26,568 bases of DNA from a virus. The notes under the pieces are model-generated. The model made no database searches. It was not told where the DNA came from and was given only the letters and a program-made list of their open reading frames with translations. This document shows positions 8,102 through 15,068 of the stretch, piece after piece. Location: positions 1 through 26,568 of the IMG/VR virus record IMGVR_UViG_3300050821_003829. One strand, written 5' to 3'. The position numbers were made by a program, and so were the translations under genes. How positions within the stretch are numbered: the stretch's first letter is position 1; each line of letters opens with the position of its first letter.

Positions 8102-8452
8102 ATGGTTACTATCTTACTCGGTGTCATTTCATCAACGCTTGCTGAGATCATCACAGCACTCAATAAGAAACTGCAGAACACAGTCCTCAAGGGTGATGCT
8201 GCGTTTCTTATCGTGTTCGGTGTGTCACTTGTAGGAGCCATCGGCAAGGAGATCCTTGCTCCCGGCTTCGCATGGGTAGATCTTCGTAACCTGCAATTAT
8301 TGAGCTCGACGTTCGCTGAGATATTCAGCGTGAGCCAAGTCTACTTCATCTTCGTGGTGGAGAAGCTGAACCTCGACGTGCAGCCAATACCGCCAGTGGC
8401 AATCCAGCAACCGTCAACAACAGTTGCACAGGATCCTAACGCTGCTGTATAA
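8102..8452 (+). CDS. Putative holin
   Basis: The 116-residue product has up to three hydrophobic segments, at about residues 1-18, 33-52 and 66-88, and a soluble Pro/Gln-rich C-terminal tail. That topology, together with its place at the end of the lysis cassette and just before a strong terminator, suggests a holin forming the membrane lesion that lets the endolysin out. The first segment is weak and interrupted by charged residues. No family match was recognised, and which of the two small membrane proteins is the holin cannot be decided from sequence alone. Confidence 0.55.
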   Translation: MVTILLGVISSTLAEIITALNKKLQNTVLKGDAAFLIVFGVSLVGAIGKEILAPGFAWVDLRNLQLLSSTFAEIFSVSQVYFIFVVEKLNLDVQPIPPVAIQQPSTTVAQDPNAAV

Positions 8453-8477
8453 TAGAAGTCCTGCTCGTATGAGCCTT

Positions 8478-8508
8478 AAAAATCCCCTACCTTTGCAGGG
8501 GATTTTTA
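8478..8508 (+). terminator. Strong intrinsic terminator after the lysis cassette
   Basis: AAAAATCCCCT (8478-8488) and AGGGGATTTTT (8497-8507) form a perfect 11-bp stem with an 8-base loop, flanked by A and T runs. It can end transcription in both directions and separates the late genes from the promoter at 8545. Confidence 0.93.
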
Positions 8509-8518
8509 CGTTGCCGGG

Positions 8519-8573
8519 TTATCCACAGTTTAGACTGGTAACGATTGACAACGAATAGCAACGAGCATATACT
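8519..8573 (+). promoter_or_regulatory. Early promoter with DnaA-box-like site and operator
   Basis: A perfect TTATCCACA (8519-8527) precedes TTGACA (8545-8550), a 17-base spacer and TATACT (8568-8573). The spacer carries the phage operator in the form TGACAACG…TAGCAACG. This promoter would drive the run of small early genes starting at 8604. The motif ACTGGTAACGA just upstream of the -35 recurs inverted in the promoter at 11365. Confidence 0.8.
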
Positions 8574-8603
8574 AATACTGTTACCAATAATTATTACAAA
8601 AAT

Positions 8604-8699
8604 ATGAAATCAACATTTAAAATTTACTTGAACGAGACAGCAAAGTTCGCTGTCATGATGGTCGCATTATTCGGGTTCGTAGCGTACTTGTACAAATAG
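8604..8699 (+). CDS. 31-residue membrane peptide
   Basis: ATG 8604 follows an AT-rich leader 30 bases downstream of the -10 box and is the first frame of the early transcript. The peptide has a polar N-terminus and one hydrophobic segment (KFAVMMVALFGFVAYLY). It ends one base before the next ATG. Its length makes it uncertain, but the spacing to promoter and next gene supports it. Confidence 0.45.
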   Translation: MKSTFKIYLNETAKFAVMMVALFGFVAYLYK

Positions 8700-8700
8700 T

Positions 8701-8916
8701 ATGGAAATAAACAAAGCATTTATCAAAGCACTCGGTTACGAAGATTTCAGGGATTTCTTTATTGACCTCGGGCAATTCTACTATACTGGTGATTTTACTT
8801 ACAATGAGCAGCAGTATAAAAACTTAAAAAAAGGACTGAAAGCATTCGTGGTAAGTGTTTGTGGTGATAACCATGCTAAAGCACAAAAGATTATTATTAA
8901 ATTCAATTTATTTTAA
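8701..8916 (+). CDS. Hypothetical protein, 71 residues
   Basis: This is a small soluble protein rich in Phe, Tyr and Lys (GYEDFRDFFIDLGQFYYTGDF). It starts at ATG 8701, one base after the previous stop, and ends 4 bases before the next gene. No family was recognised. It is probably translated as part of the early operon from the promoter at 8545. Confidence 0.6.
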   Translation: MEINKAFIKALGYEDFRDFFIDLGQFYYTGDFTYNEQQYKNLKKGLKAFVVSVCGDNHAKAQKIIIKFNLF

Positions 8917-8920
8917 TTTT

Positions 8921-9184
8921 ATGGAAACACTTCACATCAATGACATTCCCGGCATGAGCCGAGTAAAAGTCATCAACGCACTCGCACTCTATGTGCCGGA
9001 CAACACTTACAAGCGCGTCGATTTCCTGAAAATGGAAACCGAAGTGCTTAAGGATCTGCTCACCTGCTATCTCAATCCGAGAGCAAAACTGCCTGCAAAA
9101 TCAAAGACGGTCATCATGCGTCTTGCAGAACCGGTGAAGCAAACAAAAAAGGTCGCGGTTAAGAAAGTAACCAAGCGAAAATAG
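8921..9184 (+). CDS. Hypothetical basic protein, 87 residues
   Basis: The N-terminal 55 residues look like a small helical domain (INDIPGMSRVKVINALALYV, then RVDFLKMETEVLKDLL). The C-terminus is strongly basic (KQTKKVAVKKVTKRK), as in DNA- or RNA-associated proteins. I chose ATG 8921 because it follows the previous stop by 4 bases and begins ATGGAAACA like several other genes here. An upstream in-frame ATG would overlap the preceding gene. Confidence 0.65.
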   Translation: METLHINDIPGMSRVKVINALALYVPDNTYKRVDFLKMETEVLKDLLTCYLNPRAKLPAKSKTVIMRLAEPVKQTKKVAVKKVTKRK

Positions 9185-9185
9185 T

Positions 9186-9407
9186 ATGTGGATACCTGAC
9201 ACAAAAAGTGGGATCTTCGGAAGCCTAGAAATGGGCAAGACCGCGCTCGAGGGAGCGGAAGCCGGGATCAACACACTGCTACTGAAAGGCGAGAAGCGAC
9301 TCCGTAAGGAGGACGTGCAACGCGCAAAAAACATCATCAAGCCCCTCGAGAAATATCTTAAATCAATAAAGGTCGGATTAAAGGAATTTGAAGCAATAGC
9401 ATCATGA
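9186..9407 (+). CDS. Hypothetical helical protein, 73 residues
   Basis: This small, charged, mainly helical protein (LRKEDVQRAKNIIKPLEKYLKSIKVGLKEFEAI) has no recognised family. It starts one base after the preceding stop and its stop overlaps the next start by 4 bases (ATGA). Confidence 0.6.
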   Translation: MWIPDTKSGIFGSLEMGKTALEGAEAGINTLLLKGEKRLRKEDVQRAKNIIKPLEKYLKSIKVGLKEFEAIAS

Positions 9408-9577
9408 AAATAAAAGGAAAATTTAAATTCCACCCAATGAGATTGATTGGATCAGTAGCTCTATTTCTTATTGCAGTGCAGTACGCATTCTTTAATGTTT
9501 TTCCTGACAAGTGGTTTATCTTGGTGGTATTTTTCTCAGGAAGTGTTATTGGTATTGTGGAATCGTTTAAAGAGTAA
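9404..9577 (+). CDS. 57-residue two-pass membrane protein
   Basis: ATG 9404 overlaps the preceding stop (ATGA) and the frame ends 2 bases before the next ATG. The peptide has a basic N-terminus and two hydrophobic helices (about residues 14-30 and 37-52). Basic-in hairpin topology suggests an inner membrane protein. It may serve in superinfection exclusion or as a lysis regulator, but nothing specific was recognised. Confidence 0.6.
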   Translation: MKIKGKFKFHPMRLIGSVALFLIAVQYAFFNVFPDKWFILVVFFSGSVIGIVESFKE

Positions 9578-9579
9578 TT

Positions 9580-10269
9580 ATGGACAAAGGCAATTTCAAC
9601 AAAAGAAAAGTGAAATGCCTATTGTGTGGCAAGTACTTCCTGCATGTCATGAGTCACTGCTGGCAGAGCCACCATGTCCTCAGTCGTGATTATAAAAAGC
9701 AATTTGGTCTTGATATACAAAAGAGCCTTACTGCTGATTCTGTCAAAGAGAAGCAGAAAGAAAACGCTCAAAATAATCGTGATCAGATGCTTAAAAATCT
9801 CGCAAAAAATATCAGTGCTAGATTCGTAAAAGGGCACACTCATACATACGAACGCAGTCAGCAAACGATTGAAAAACTATCTCATTTACATGAGACCAGG
9901 AAAAAGGCTTTGAAAAACTGCAAGCGGTGCGGTAAGGAAATCATGGTAGTGAAGTGGCGCAAATACTGTTTTGACTGTATGCCGGAGATAAAAAACGAGC
10001 GACAGAGAACACCGGAATCAAATGAGTATCATCGTCAGTGGTATAAAAATAGAGCAACAGATCCTGCTTTTGTTGCTCACAGAAAAGAGACACATGCTGA
10101 ATGGGTGAAAAATAACAGGGAGAAGCTCAGAGAAAAGACTAGAAACTGGTTGCACTCAAAAAATTGCAAGGTCTGCAACGTTTCAATTACTAGATATAGC
10201 AAAACAGGCATGTGTATTCACTGCTTTAATAAAAGTAATAAAAATAAATTAAATAAGTTATCATCATGA
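9580..10269 (+). CDS. MucR/Ros-type zinc-finger regulator with extra zinc ribbons
   Basis: The 229-residue protein begins with a Ros/MucR-like domain: CLLCGKYF, a HVMSHCWQSHH block and DYKKQFGLDI, the usual order of the C2H2-type finger and its following helix. Two further CxxC pairs follow (CKRCGKE…CFDC near residues 110-132 and CKVCN…CIHC near 203-219), so the C-terminal half is likely to hold zinc-ribbon or HNH-like metal sites. A central HRKETHAEWVKNNREKLREK stretch is basic and helical. Members of the MucR family bind AT-rich promoter DNA. This is a good candidate for the factor that reads the repeated phage operators. A metal-dependent nuclease function is an alternative. Confidence 0.7.
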   Translation: MDKGNFNKRKVKCLLCGKYFLHVMSHCWQSHHVLSRDYKKQFGLDIQKSLTADSVKEKQKENAQNNRDQMLKNLAKNISARFVKGHTHTYERSQQTIEKLSHLHETRKKALKNCKRCGKEIMVVKWRKYCFDCMPEIKNERQRTPESNEYHRQWYKNRATDPAFVAHRKETHAEWVKNNREKLREKTRNWLHSKNCKVCNVSITRYSKTGMCIHCFNKSNKNKLNKLSS

Positions 10270-10568
10270 AAGACCAATTTAAAATCCTATTCCATATCGA
10301 TGAAAAGATACCTGCAGGGCTCGAGGGTAAAACTATCAATGAGGTATTTGATATAGTGCGAGCAAAAAACCACGAGATAATCGAAAGGCTTAAAAAAGAC
10401 CATGGTGCAATCGAAGATCTAAACTACGATGATCAAATGTACCTTAGGATTGCACAGACGTTTCGTGAATTGGCAGCAGGGAACATGACCAATGTAAAAA
10501 TCACTCGATCGTCACCGTATTTTAATCCGCTTAATCCTGATGTTCCTCTGTCAGAGTTACTAAAATGA
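10266..10568 (+). CDS. Hypothetical protein, 100 residues
   Basis: This soluble acidic protein shows a predicted helical core (GKTINEVFDIVRAKNHEIIERLKKDHGAI) and a Pro-rich C-terminus. Its start and stop both overlap neighbours by 4 bases, so it is translationally coupled to the zinc-finger regulator before it and the winged-helix protein after it. No family was recognised. Confidence 0.6.
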   Translation: MKDQFKILFHIDEKIPAGLEGKTINEVFDIVRAKNHEIIERLKKDHGAIEDLNYDDQMYLRIAQTFRELAAGNMTNVKITRSSPYFNPLNPDVPLSELLK

Positions 10569-10849
10569 CCAGCACCAACGTTCCAAATCTTACACAAGAA
10601 GCCCGAGTGCTGAAAGTCTTAATAGAGGCAGACGGTAAGTGGGTCAACAAACAATACTTCATCCGCGAAATGATGCTCACGCAAGCCGGTAGAGCTATCT
10701 ATAATCTTGAAAATAACCCTGAGTGGGTAAAGCAGTATGAGGGCTATAAAATAGATCACAGCTCATTTCGTGATGAGTTCGGATTTAAGTCTTATCGCTT
10801 AATTAAAATTGGAGGAGTGATGTCTTTATTTGATGGGTTAGCAAAATGA
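10565..10849 (+). CDS. Small winged-helix DNA-binding protein
   Basis: The 94-residue protein has the layout of small phage helix-turn-helix proteins: ARVLKVLIEADGKWVNKQYF (helix 1 and turn), LTQAGRAIYNLEN (recognition helix region) and a wing ending in DEFGFKSYRLIK. These are common in early phage operons as repressors or as partners of a recombinase. It is coupled by ATGA overlaps on both sides. Confidence 0.55.
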   Translation: MTSTNVPNLTQEARVLKVLIEADGKWVNKQYFIREMMLTQAGRAIYNLENNPEWVKQYEGYKIDHSSFRDEFGFKSYRLIKIGGVMSLFDGLAK

Positions 10850-11313
10850 ACGGATATTGCTATCACTCTCCATGGTGCGAAGACGATCAGGTCTGCCGAT
10901 GCGAAGCGTACTTTAAGTATGAGGATTTGCAGAAAACACTCGGTGAATTTAAGTATGAAGTGTACGACAATAAATCCGGTGAGGTAGTTGCCTATACTGA
11001 TGTCGAAGCTGTACCTGATCAAAAAATAATCTCGTCAGATTTCATGTTGCCTGATGGCACTCAGCCAAAGCAGGGAGATCCTATGAAAACTGAAAGCGGT
11101 AAGCCTGCTTCATACTGGCATCTCAAACAGCGCAGGAATCCATTGATACCAAGACGGTACCTGCGACCGAAGTGCGAGTGCCCTAAACCCTTTACCTATT
11201 TCGTAGTAAAATGGGTAGATGGGGAAGCGACACCCAAAGCACATAAACAAATCTCAGCCCGTTATATCGATATGCGGAAAATGCAAAAAAAAGAAACGGT
11301 GCCGGGTCATTAA
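10846..11313 (+). CDS. Hypothetical Cys-containing protein, 155 residues
   Basis: The protein has cysteines near both ends (CYHSPWCEDDQVCRCEAYF at the start and KCECPKPF about residue 105-112), suggesting a metal-binding fold. The middle is polar. No family was recognised. The last 95 bases overlap a second open frame that encodes a clear zinc ribbon (11219-11359), and an 8-A run lies inside the overlap. Confidence 0.55.
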   Translation: MNGYCYHSPWCEDDQVCRCEAYFKYEDLQKTLGEFKYEVYDNKSGEVVAYTDVEAVPDQKIISSDFMLPDGTQPKQGDPMKTESGKPASYWHLKQRRNPLIPRRYLRPKCECPKPFTYFVVKWVDGEATPKAHKQISARYIDMRKMQKKETVPGH

Positions 11314-11359
11314 AGACCACCGCGACATCTGTGATTACTGCGCGCAGTTATCCACTTAG
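11219..11359 (+). CDS. Overlapping 46-residue zinc-ribbon protein
   Basis: This frame starts at ATG 11219 within the preceding gene and reads a classic zinc ribbon: CGKC near residues 19-22 and CDYC near 38-41, with a basic KKKKRCRV stretch between. It ends at TAG 11357-11359, inside the DnaA-box-like site. The dense cysteine pattern argues that this frame is translated. It could be an independent overlapping gene, or be joined to the upstream frame by a +1 slip on the A8 run at about 11283-11290. Confidence 0.45.
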   Translation: MGKRHPKHINKSQPVISICGKCKKKKRCRVIKDHRDICDYCAQLST

Positions 11360-11393
11360 CCTTGTTGTTCGTTACCAGTAAATAAAGTATAAT
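11348..11393 (+). promoter_or_regulatory. Promoter for the excisionase-like gene, leaderless geometry
   Basis: TTATCCACT (11348-11356) precedes TTGTTC (11365-11370), a 17-base spacer and a perfect TATAAT (11388-11393). GTTGTTCGTTACCAGT is the inverted relative of the ACTGGTAACGA…CAACG block at 8534. The next ATG is at 11400, 7 bases after the -10 box, so transcription is expected to start at or next to the start codon. Confidence 0.7.
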
Positions 11394-11399
11394 TAACCT

Positions 11400-11651
11400 A
11401 TGGAAGCAAAAGTAGAAAGCACATTAAAACCAAGCCAGTGGTATTCGTTAAAGGATATCGTTCAGTACAGATTGTTTCCCTGGTATAGCTCATTTGAGTA
11501 TGTTCGCAAGGTGGTCAAGAAAGACTATCAGAATCGCAACATCCTCAAAGCGGTGATCACCGGAGAGGGAACCAATCGCAAGTATCAGATCAAAGGCGAA
11601 AACATTATTAAGTTCATCAAATCCGTCGAAAACGGAAAAGTAACCCTTTAA
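11400..11651 (+). CDS. Excisionase/MerR-like helix-turn-helix protein
   Basis: The 83-residue protein reads like a small HTH_17/excisionase-type protein: WYSLKDIVQYRLFPW (helix-turn-helix region), then LKAVITGEGTNRKYQIKGENIIKFIK, the usual wing and closing helix. Such proteins regulate phage promoters or help recombination. No integrase is in the window, so a transcription role is more likely. It has its own promoter and probably a leaderless message. Confidence 0.6.
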   Translation: MEAKVESTLKPSQWYSLKDIVQYRLFPWYSSFEYVRKVVKKDYQNRNILKAVITGEGTNRKYQIKGENIIKFIKSVENGKVTL

Positions 11652-11657
11652 ATTATT

Positions 11658-12014
11658 ATGAGCACTCTATCAGCACTACAATTATACGCACGCGCAGTGG
11701 GCGCAATCGAAGATCATATCGAAGCCAACAAAGCGGTATTCGATGATCACAAAAGGCTCGTCATGGCAGAACTTGATGCCCGAAGCAATCTCGAAGACGA
11801 GGCTGCACTCGAAGCGGAAAGCATCGCAAAGGAACCAGTGCTGGCTGCCGGTTTCCGCGTAGTCGCAATGCCTCAGACTCAAGAGGTATGGGACGAGCAA
11901 AAGGTTCTTGGAGGACTAAATATGTCTCGTGAAGAAGCATTGGCAAAAGGATTGCTTGTGGTCAATCAGCGTCCGCCACGCATTGTTATCAGCAAAATGA
12001 AAGAGGCGGACTAG
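11658..12014 (+). CDS. Hypothetical protein, 118 residues
   Basis: This acidic, helical protein (residues 1-60 are almost entirely helix-forming, with EDEAALEAESIAKE) is followed by a short beta-rich end (RPPRIVISKM). It starts 6 bases after the HTH gene and precedes recT by 33 bases. No family was recognised; a role with RecT is possible from position only. Confidence 0.55.
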   Translation: MSTLSALQLYARAVGAIEDHIEANKAVFDDHKRLVMAELDARSNLEDEAALEAESIAKEPVLAAGFRVVAMPQTQEVWDEQKVLGGLNMSREEALAKGLLVVNQRPPRIVISKMKEAD

Positions 12015-12047
12015 CCTTTTCAGTAACTTATTTTCGGAGTCATCATC

Positions 12048-12956
12048 ATGGAAACCACACACGTTGCTACAACACCAAACACCAAGCCACCGACAAAGCT
12101 CGAGTCCATCTCAAATAAGATGGGCGAAAAGTTTCTGAAAGAGATCACTAATTTCTACAGTGGCAACAGCGAAGAAGCGAAGCGTTTTAAATCGAGCGCG
12201 ATCGAGTATATTCGTCGCAACCCGAAACTCTTGACCTGCGATATCACTTCATTGCTGATGGCATTCGTGCAGATCGCGCAATTCAAGTTCATGCCATCGT
12301 CTGTCTCAGGCGAAGCCTATATCATTCCCTACAACATCAAGGGAGTGATGACTGCCAACTTTCAGCTCGGCTACCAAGGTATCAAGGAATTGCTCTATCG
12401 ATCTCCTCGCATATTGGCAGTGGACTCAAATATCATCTACGAGAATGACTTCTTTGAGCACACTGAGGGATTGAATCCAACACTGATTCACAAGCCGGTG
12501 TTCGGCAAGCCGAAAGGTAAGGCTATCGGTGTCTATACGGTCGCTCAGCTCAAGGGAGGGGCACGCACGTTCAATGTGATGGATGAAGCTCAGGTGATGG
12601 CTATTAAAGCAATGTCAAAGGCTAAAGACGCTTTTGATAGCCCATGGAACGGTGCAAAGGATCCCGAGAAGTGGATGTGGCGCAAGACCTGCCTCATACA
12701 GCACGCTAAAATGCTCCCTAAGACCGCTGAGCTCATTAAAGCTATCGAAGCCGACTATGAGGGCGAGGGAATGGAAAAAAGCCCGCTAGACATCGCAGGA
12801 ATCGCTACAGGCAAATCAGGACACGCTCCAGCTGATGCAGCACCGAAAGAGGTCGAAAATGAAATCAAGGACGATGTTCAAATCGTGCCTGACGAAGAAA
12901 CTCCAGCCTATGAAGATGAAAGCATGATGGAGGGTATAGTTGATGGAGACAAATAA
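12048..12956 (+). CDS. recT: RecT-family single-strand annealing protein
   Basis: The 302-residue protein is a RecT-type recombinase that anneals complementary single strands during phage recombination and genome concatemer formation. Typical blocks are LLTCDITSLLMAFVQIAQFKFMP, GEAYIIPYN, FQLGYQGIKELLYRS, then KGAIGVY-type strand (KAIGVYTVAQLKGG) and the MSKAKDAFDSPW…WMWRKTCLIQHAKMLPKT region. The C-terminal about 60 residues are acidic and disordered, as in other RecT proteins. The start follows GGAG at 12034-12037 with 10-base spacing, one of the few SD-like sites here. The nearby nuclease-FtsK fusion could supply resected ends. Confidence 0.92.
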   Translation: METTHVATTPNTKPPTKLESISNKMGEKFLKEITNFYSGNSEEAKRFKSSAIEYIRRNPKLLTCDITSLLMAFVQIAQFKFMPSSVSGEAYIIPYNIKGVMTANFQLGYQGIKELLYRSPRILAVDSNIIYENDFFEHTEGLNPTLIHKPVFGKPKGKAIGVYTVAQLKGGARTFNVMDEAQVMAIKAMSKAKDAFDSPWNGAKDPEKWMWRKTCLIQHAKMLPKTAELIKAIEADYEGEGMEKSPLDIAGIATGKSGHAPADAAPKEVENEIKDDVQIVPDEETPAYEDESMMEGIVDGDK

Positions 12957-12957
12957 C

Positions 12958-13104
12958 ATGGCTGAAAGACTATTTAAATTCATTGTGTGCTTAGTACTCG
13001 TGCCTTTCATAATGGTAATCTTGGCATTCATTATTCCTTTCGTGATATTACTGCCTTTTTGGGCATTGCTTTATCCCGAAACAATAACTATAGGTAAAAA
13101 ATGA
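12958..13104 (+). CDS. 48-residue membrane protein
   Basis: ATG 12958 is one base after the recT stop and the frame ends one base before the next ATG. About residues 8-40 are continuously hydrophobic, enough for one long or two short membrane helices separated by a Pro. No family was recognised. Confidence 0.55.
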   Translation: MAERLFKFIVCLVLVPFIMVILAFIIPFVILLPFWALLYPETITIGKK

Positions 13105-13105
13105 T

Positions 13106-13408
13106 ATGGCTAAGTTCACTTGCAAACAATGTCTAAGATCGTTTAACACTCAAAAAGGTTTAAACATTCATACCACAAGATTGGGGCATTTTTGGTCTCC
13201 GTCTCATGTTGAAACACCACTGCCAAAACCTGAAATGGAGCATGTAAATTACCGGGACTTAGTAAAGAACACTTACGAAACCTGGGGTCAGGATATGACC
13301 AAAGAAAAAAAGAAACATCCCGAGCGAGATCAGCTCAAGCTCGGTGCATTATTAGAAATAATATACTTACTGCATGAGTTAATAGCAGAAGTTAAACGAC
13401 CAAGGTAA
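13106..13408 (+). CDS. Single C2H2 zinc-finger protein
   Basis: Residues 4-28 form a eukaryote-style C2H2 finger: FTCKQCLRSFNTQKGLNIHTT, with C6, C9, H22 and H28. The rest (about 70 residues) is charged and helical. A single finger of this kind is unusual in phages but fits the group of small zinc proteins in this region. DNA or protein binding is likely. It begins one base after the preceding stop. Confidence 0.65.
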   Translation: MAKFTCKQCLRSFNTQKGLNIHTTRLGHFWSPSHVETPLPKPEMEHVNYRDLVKNTYETWGQDMTKEKKKHPERDQLKLGALLEIIYLLHELIAEVKRPR

Positions 13409-13409
13409 T

Positions 13410-13757
13410 ATGAAATATCTCTATACAATTCTAGCAATAATAGTAGTCGGTCTTGGCTTCTATTTGATGGATCAGAGCATTTATAATCTAGGATATGCAG
13501 ACGGTCAAAAGTATCAAACAAAGCAAGATATCGACGCTTATAACAGCTTGGACGCTATAACAAATTACTGGGTCAACTATTCTCCGAACGCGAAGCATGA
13601 TAAGCAAATATACCAAGAGGGGCACGATTCAGGATTCAGGCTGGGCTTTTCTATGGCTTACCAATGTCAGGGAAATAGTTACTCATACAGTGCAGCTTTT
13701 AACAATCCCAATGGATGTCAAAATTGGGCTACTAAAACAATCAAATTAAAAATATGA
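13410..13757 (+). CDS. Membrane-anchored or exported protein, 115 residues
   Basis: A hydrophobic N-terminal segment (about residues 3-20, YLYTILAIIVVGLGFYLM) lacks a clear signal peptidase site, so it is probably an anchor. The outer part is polar and aromatic, with a two-Cys pair (YQCQ…NGCQ) that could form a disulphide. A moron-like envelope function, such as superinfection exclusion, is possible. Its end overlaps the next start by 4 bases (ATGA). Confidence 0.55.
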   Translation: MKYLYTILAIIVVGLGFYLMDQSIYNLGYADGQKYQTKQDIDAYNSLDAITNYWVNYSPNAKHDKQIYQEGHDSGFRLGFSMAYQCQGNSYSYSAAFNNPNGCQNWATKTIKLKI

Positions 13758-13867
13758 AAAAATTCATCACATGGTTAGGATTAAGAAGTAAGTGTTGCTT
13801 TAAGGGGTTCACCTCTCATGGCTGGACTGGTCGAAGATATTGCAAGGGTTGCGACAAGCGAGTTTAG
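13754..13867 (+). CDS. 37-residue zinc-ribbon peptide
   Basis: ATG 13754 overlaps the previous stop. The peptide has two Cys pairs (KCCFKG and CKGC) with a GWTGRRY turn between them, a minimal zinc-ribbon pattern. It ends one base before the next ATG. An in-frame ATG at 13818 of the following gene would overlap it, so I moved that gene's start to 13869. Confidence 0.45.
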   Translation: MKKFITWLGLRSKCCFKGFTSHGWTGRRYCKGCDKRV

Positions 13868-13868
13868 T

Positions 13869-14147
13869 ATGAACACAAAAACAAAAAGTATTTCGATATT
13901 GATAGTCGGCATTGCTGTGATAGTGATCGTCTCCCTGCTTCTTCACACCAGTAGAAATAATGCCACTACCACTGTAAATGATGTTGGCAGCGGTAACACG
14001 ATCGATGGCTATAAATGCGCTCAGGTGGTCACAGAGGACACAAAGCAGGTAGAGTCACAAGTATTCGATGATCTGAATACAGCTATGCAATGGGCGAGTA
14101 CTAACGTAAAGGTCAATAGTCTGATTATTGGAGTACCCTGCAAATAG
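13869..14147 (+). CDS. Membrane-anchored protein, 92 residues
   Basis: One N-terminal membrane segment (about residues 8-26, ISILIVGIAVIVIVSLLLH) is followed by a soluble domain of about 65 residues with two cysteines (YKCAQ and GVPCK). I chose ATG 13869 because it places the basic MNTKTK just before the membrane segment and avoids overlapping the zinc-ribbon peptide. No family was recognised. Confidence 0.55.
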   Translation: MNTKTKSISILIVGIAVIVIVSLLLHTSRNNATTTVNDVGSGNTIDGYKCAQVVTEDTKQVESQVFDDLNTAMQWASTNVKVNSLIIGVPCK

Positions 14148-14148
14148 C

Positions 14149-14394
14149 ATGGAAACATTGCCTAAAAAAATAATACTTGCTTTCGGTAAAATGGATGCCA
14201 TAAAGACCTGGGTAGATAGGCTGCCACCTTTTCATCCACCTGTTGCAATCATACAGAAACGACACGAGTATCATGATATTCGACGCGATCAGGAAGTGGA
14301 GTGTGTTCACTGTGGATCATGGGATGCTCAAACATATAATCTCTATCTCGAAGCGGTCGCTTATTTTAAGACTATAACAGTACCGAGTGCATAG
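14149..14394 (+). CDS. Hypothetical protein, 81 residues
   Basis: This small protein starts at ATG 14149, one base after the preceding stop, with the ATGGAAACA start common in this genome. It has one CxxC (ECVHCGSWD) near the middle. An upstream in-frame ATG at 14128 would overlap the preceding gene. No family was recognised. Confidence 0.5.
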   Translation: METLPKKIILAFGKMDAIKTWVDRLPPFHPPVAIIQKRHEYHDIRRDQEVECVHCGSWDAQTYNLYLEAVAYFKTITVPSA

Positions 14395-14396
14395 TT

Positions 14397-14813
14397 ATGA
14401 AACGAAGAATCGCAGGAGCTTCACATACCGGATTAGGAGGAGGTGGGAAATCTTTGATTGATACCGATGAGAGTATTAGTGTTGCTGGAAAAATGAAGCT
14501 AAAAATAAATTCATGTTCAAAGGATTGTTACCTCACTTTCTTCAAGGATACCAAAATGGATGATGGCTATGTTGATGCAGGTTTAAGACATGGCGAGGTT
14601 CGTATTGGCATTGAGCCAAGCTATATGTATGAGCGTCTAAAAATGTTCGTGATCAGTGAGAGAAAGGAATTGTCTCGTATAGAAACTGGCTACTCATGGG
14701 GAGGGTGGGGTACTGATATTAGAAGTAGTACTCAGTATTACAAAGATAAGAAAACAAATTGCAAATTCGTTCGTTTCATTGATAAGTGGCACCCTGTACT
14801 TTTTCCGCACTAG
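14397..14813 (+). CDS. Hypothetical protein, 138 residues
   Basis: This soluble, beta-rich protein has an N-terminal Gly-rich stretch (GLGGGGKS) that resembles but does not complete a P-loop, as no Walker B or matching fold follows. Trp/Gly-rich sequence (YSWGGWGTD) lies near the end. It is the last gene before the operator-promoter at 14831. No family was recognised. Confidence 0.5.
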   Translation: MKRRIAGASHTGLGGGGKSLIDTDESISVAGKMKLKINSCSKDCYLTFFKDTKMDDGYVDAGLRHGEVRIGIEPSYMYERLKMFVISERKELSRIETGYSWGGWGTDIRSSTQYYKDKKTNCKFVRFIDKWHPVLFPH

Positions 14814-14858
14814 ATATCCACAGTTATTTATTGACAACGAATGACAACGGAGTAAAAT
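14814..14858 (+). promoter_or_regulatory. Promoter with DnaA-box-like site and direct-repeat operator
   Basis: ATATCCACA (14814-14822) is followed by TTGACA (14831-14836), a 16-base spacer and TAAAAT (14853-14858). The 20-base block TTGACAACGAATGACAACGG is identical to the one at 226. Transcription would start near 14865 and first produce the structured RNA at 14865-15040, then the nuclease-translocase gene. Confidence 0.75.
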
Positions 14859-14864
14859 TAAAAG

Positions 14865-15040
14865 TGAGGTTATTTAATCTCAATTATCAATCGAATAGTG
14901 AGTCGCTAGGTGCTTATGTGGGACGAAATGTAGAGGGAAACCGTGCAGGATTATCCACTGAGCAAACCTCTTGAAAATAGTCGATACTAGTTCGTAGACC
15001 TATAAGTCCCGTTTGCAAACAAAGCATAGGCACCTAAAGG
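14865..15040 (+). ncRNA. Structured 5' leader or small RNA
   Basis: The 210 bases between the promoter and ATG 15069 hold no convincing gene but can fold into a closed multi-branch structure. TAGGTGC (14907-14913) pairs with GCACCTA (15030-15036), TATG (14915-14918) with CATA (15025-15028), and GGGAC (14920-14924) with GTCCC (15006-15010), with AGAGG/CCTCT inside and a GTTTGCAAAC palindrome at 15011-15020. Sequential pairs in register over about 130 bases are unlikely by chance. It may be a cis-regulator of the 741-residue gene or a stable RNA. I could not assign it to a known riboswitch class. Confidence 0.5.
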
Positions 15041-15068
15041 CTCATTATTCAAATTATTATTACAAAAA

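Noticed and set aside
14397-14475. P-loop-like GLGGGGKS in the 14397 gene
   Set aside because: No strand-loop-helix context or Walker B follows, so it is treated as a Gly-rich turn.
14922-14965. Cobalamin riboswitch
   Set aside because: Only a short stretch resembles the core; the conserved B12-box arrangement and peripheral helices could not be placed.
14786-14974. 62-codon open frame across the promoter at 14831
   Set aside because: It overlaps the end of the upstream gene, the promoter and the structured RNA, and has no protein-like composition.
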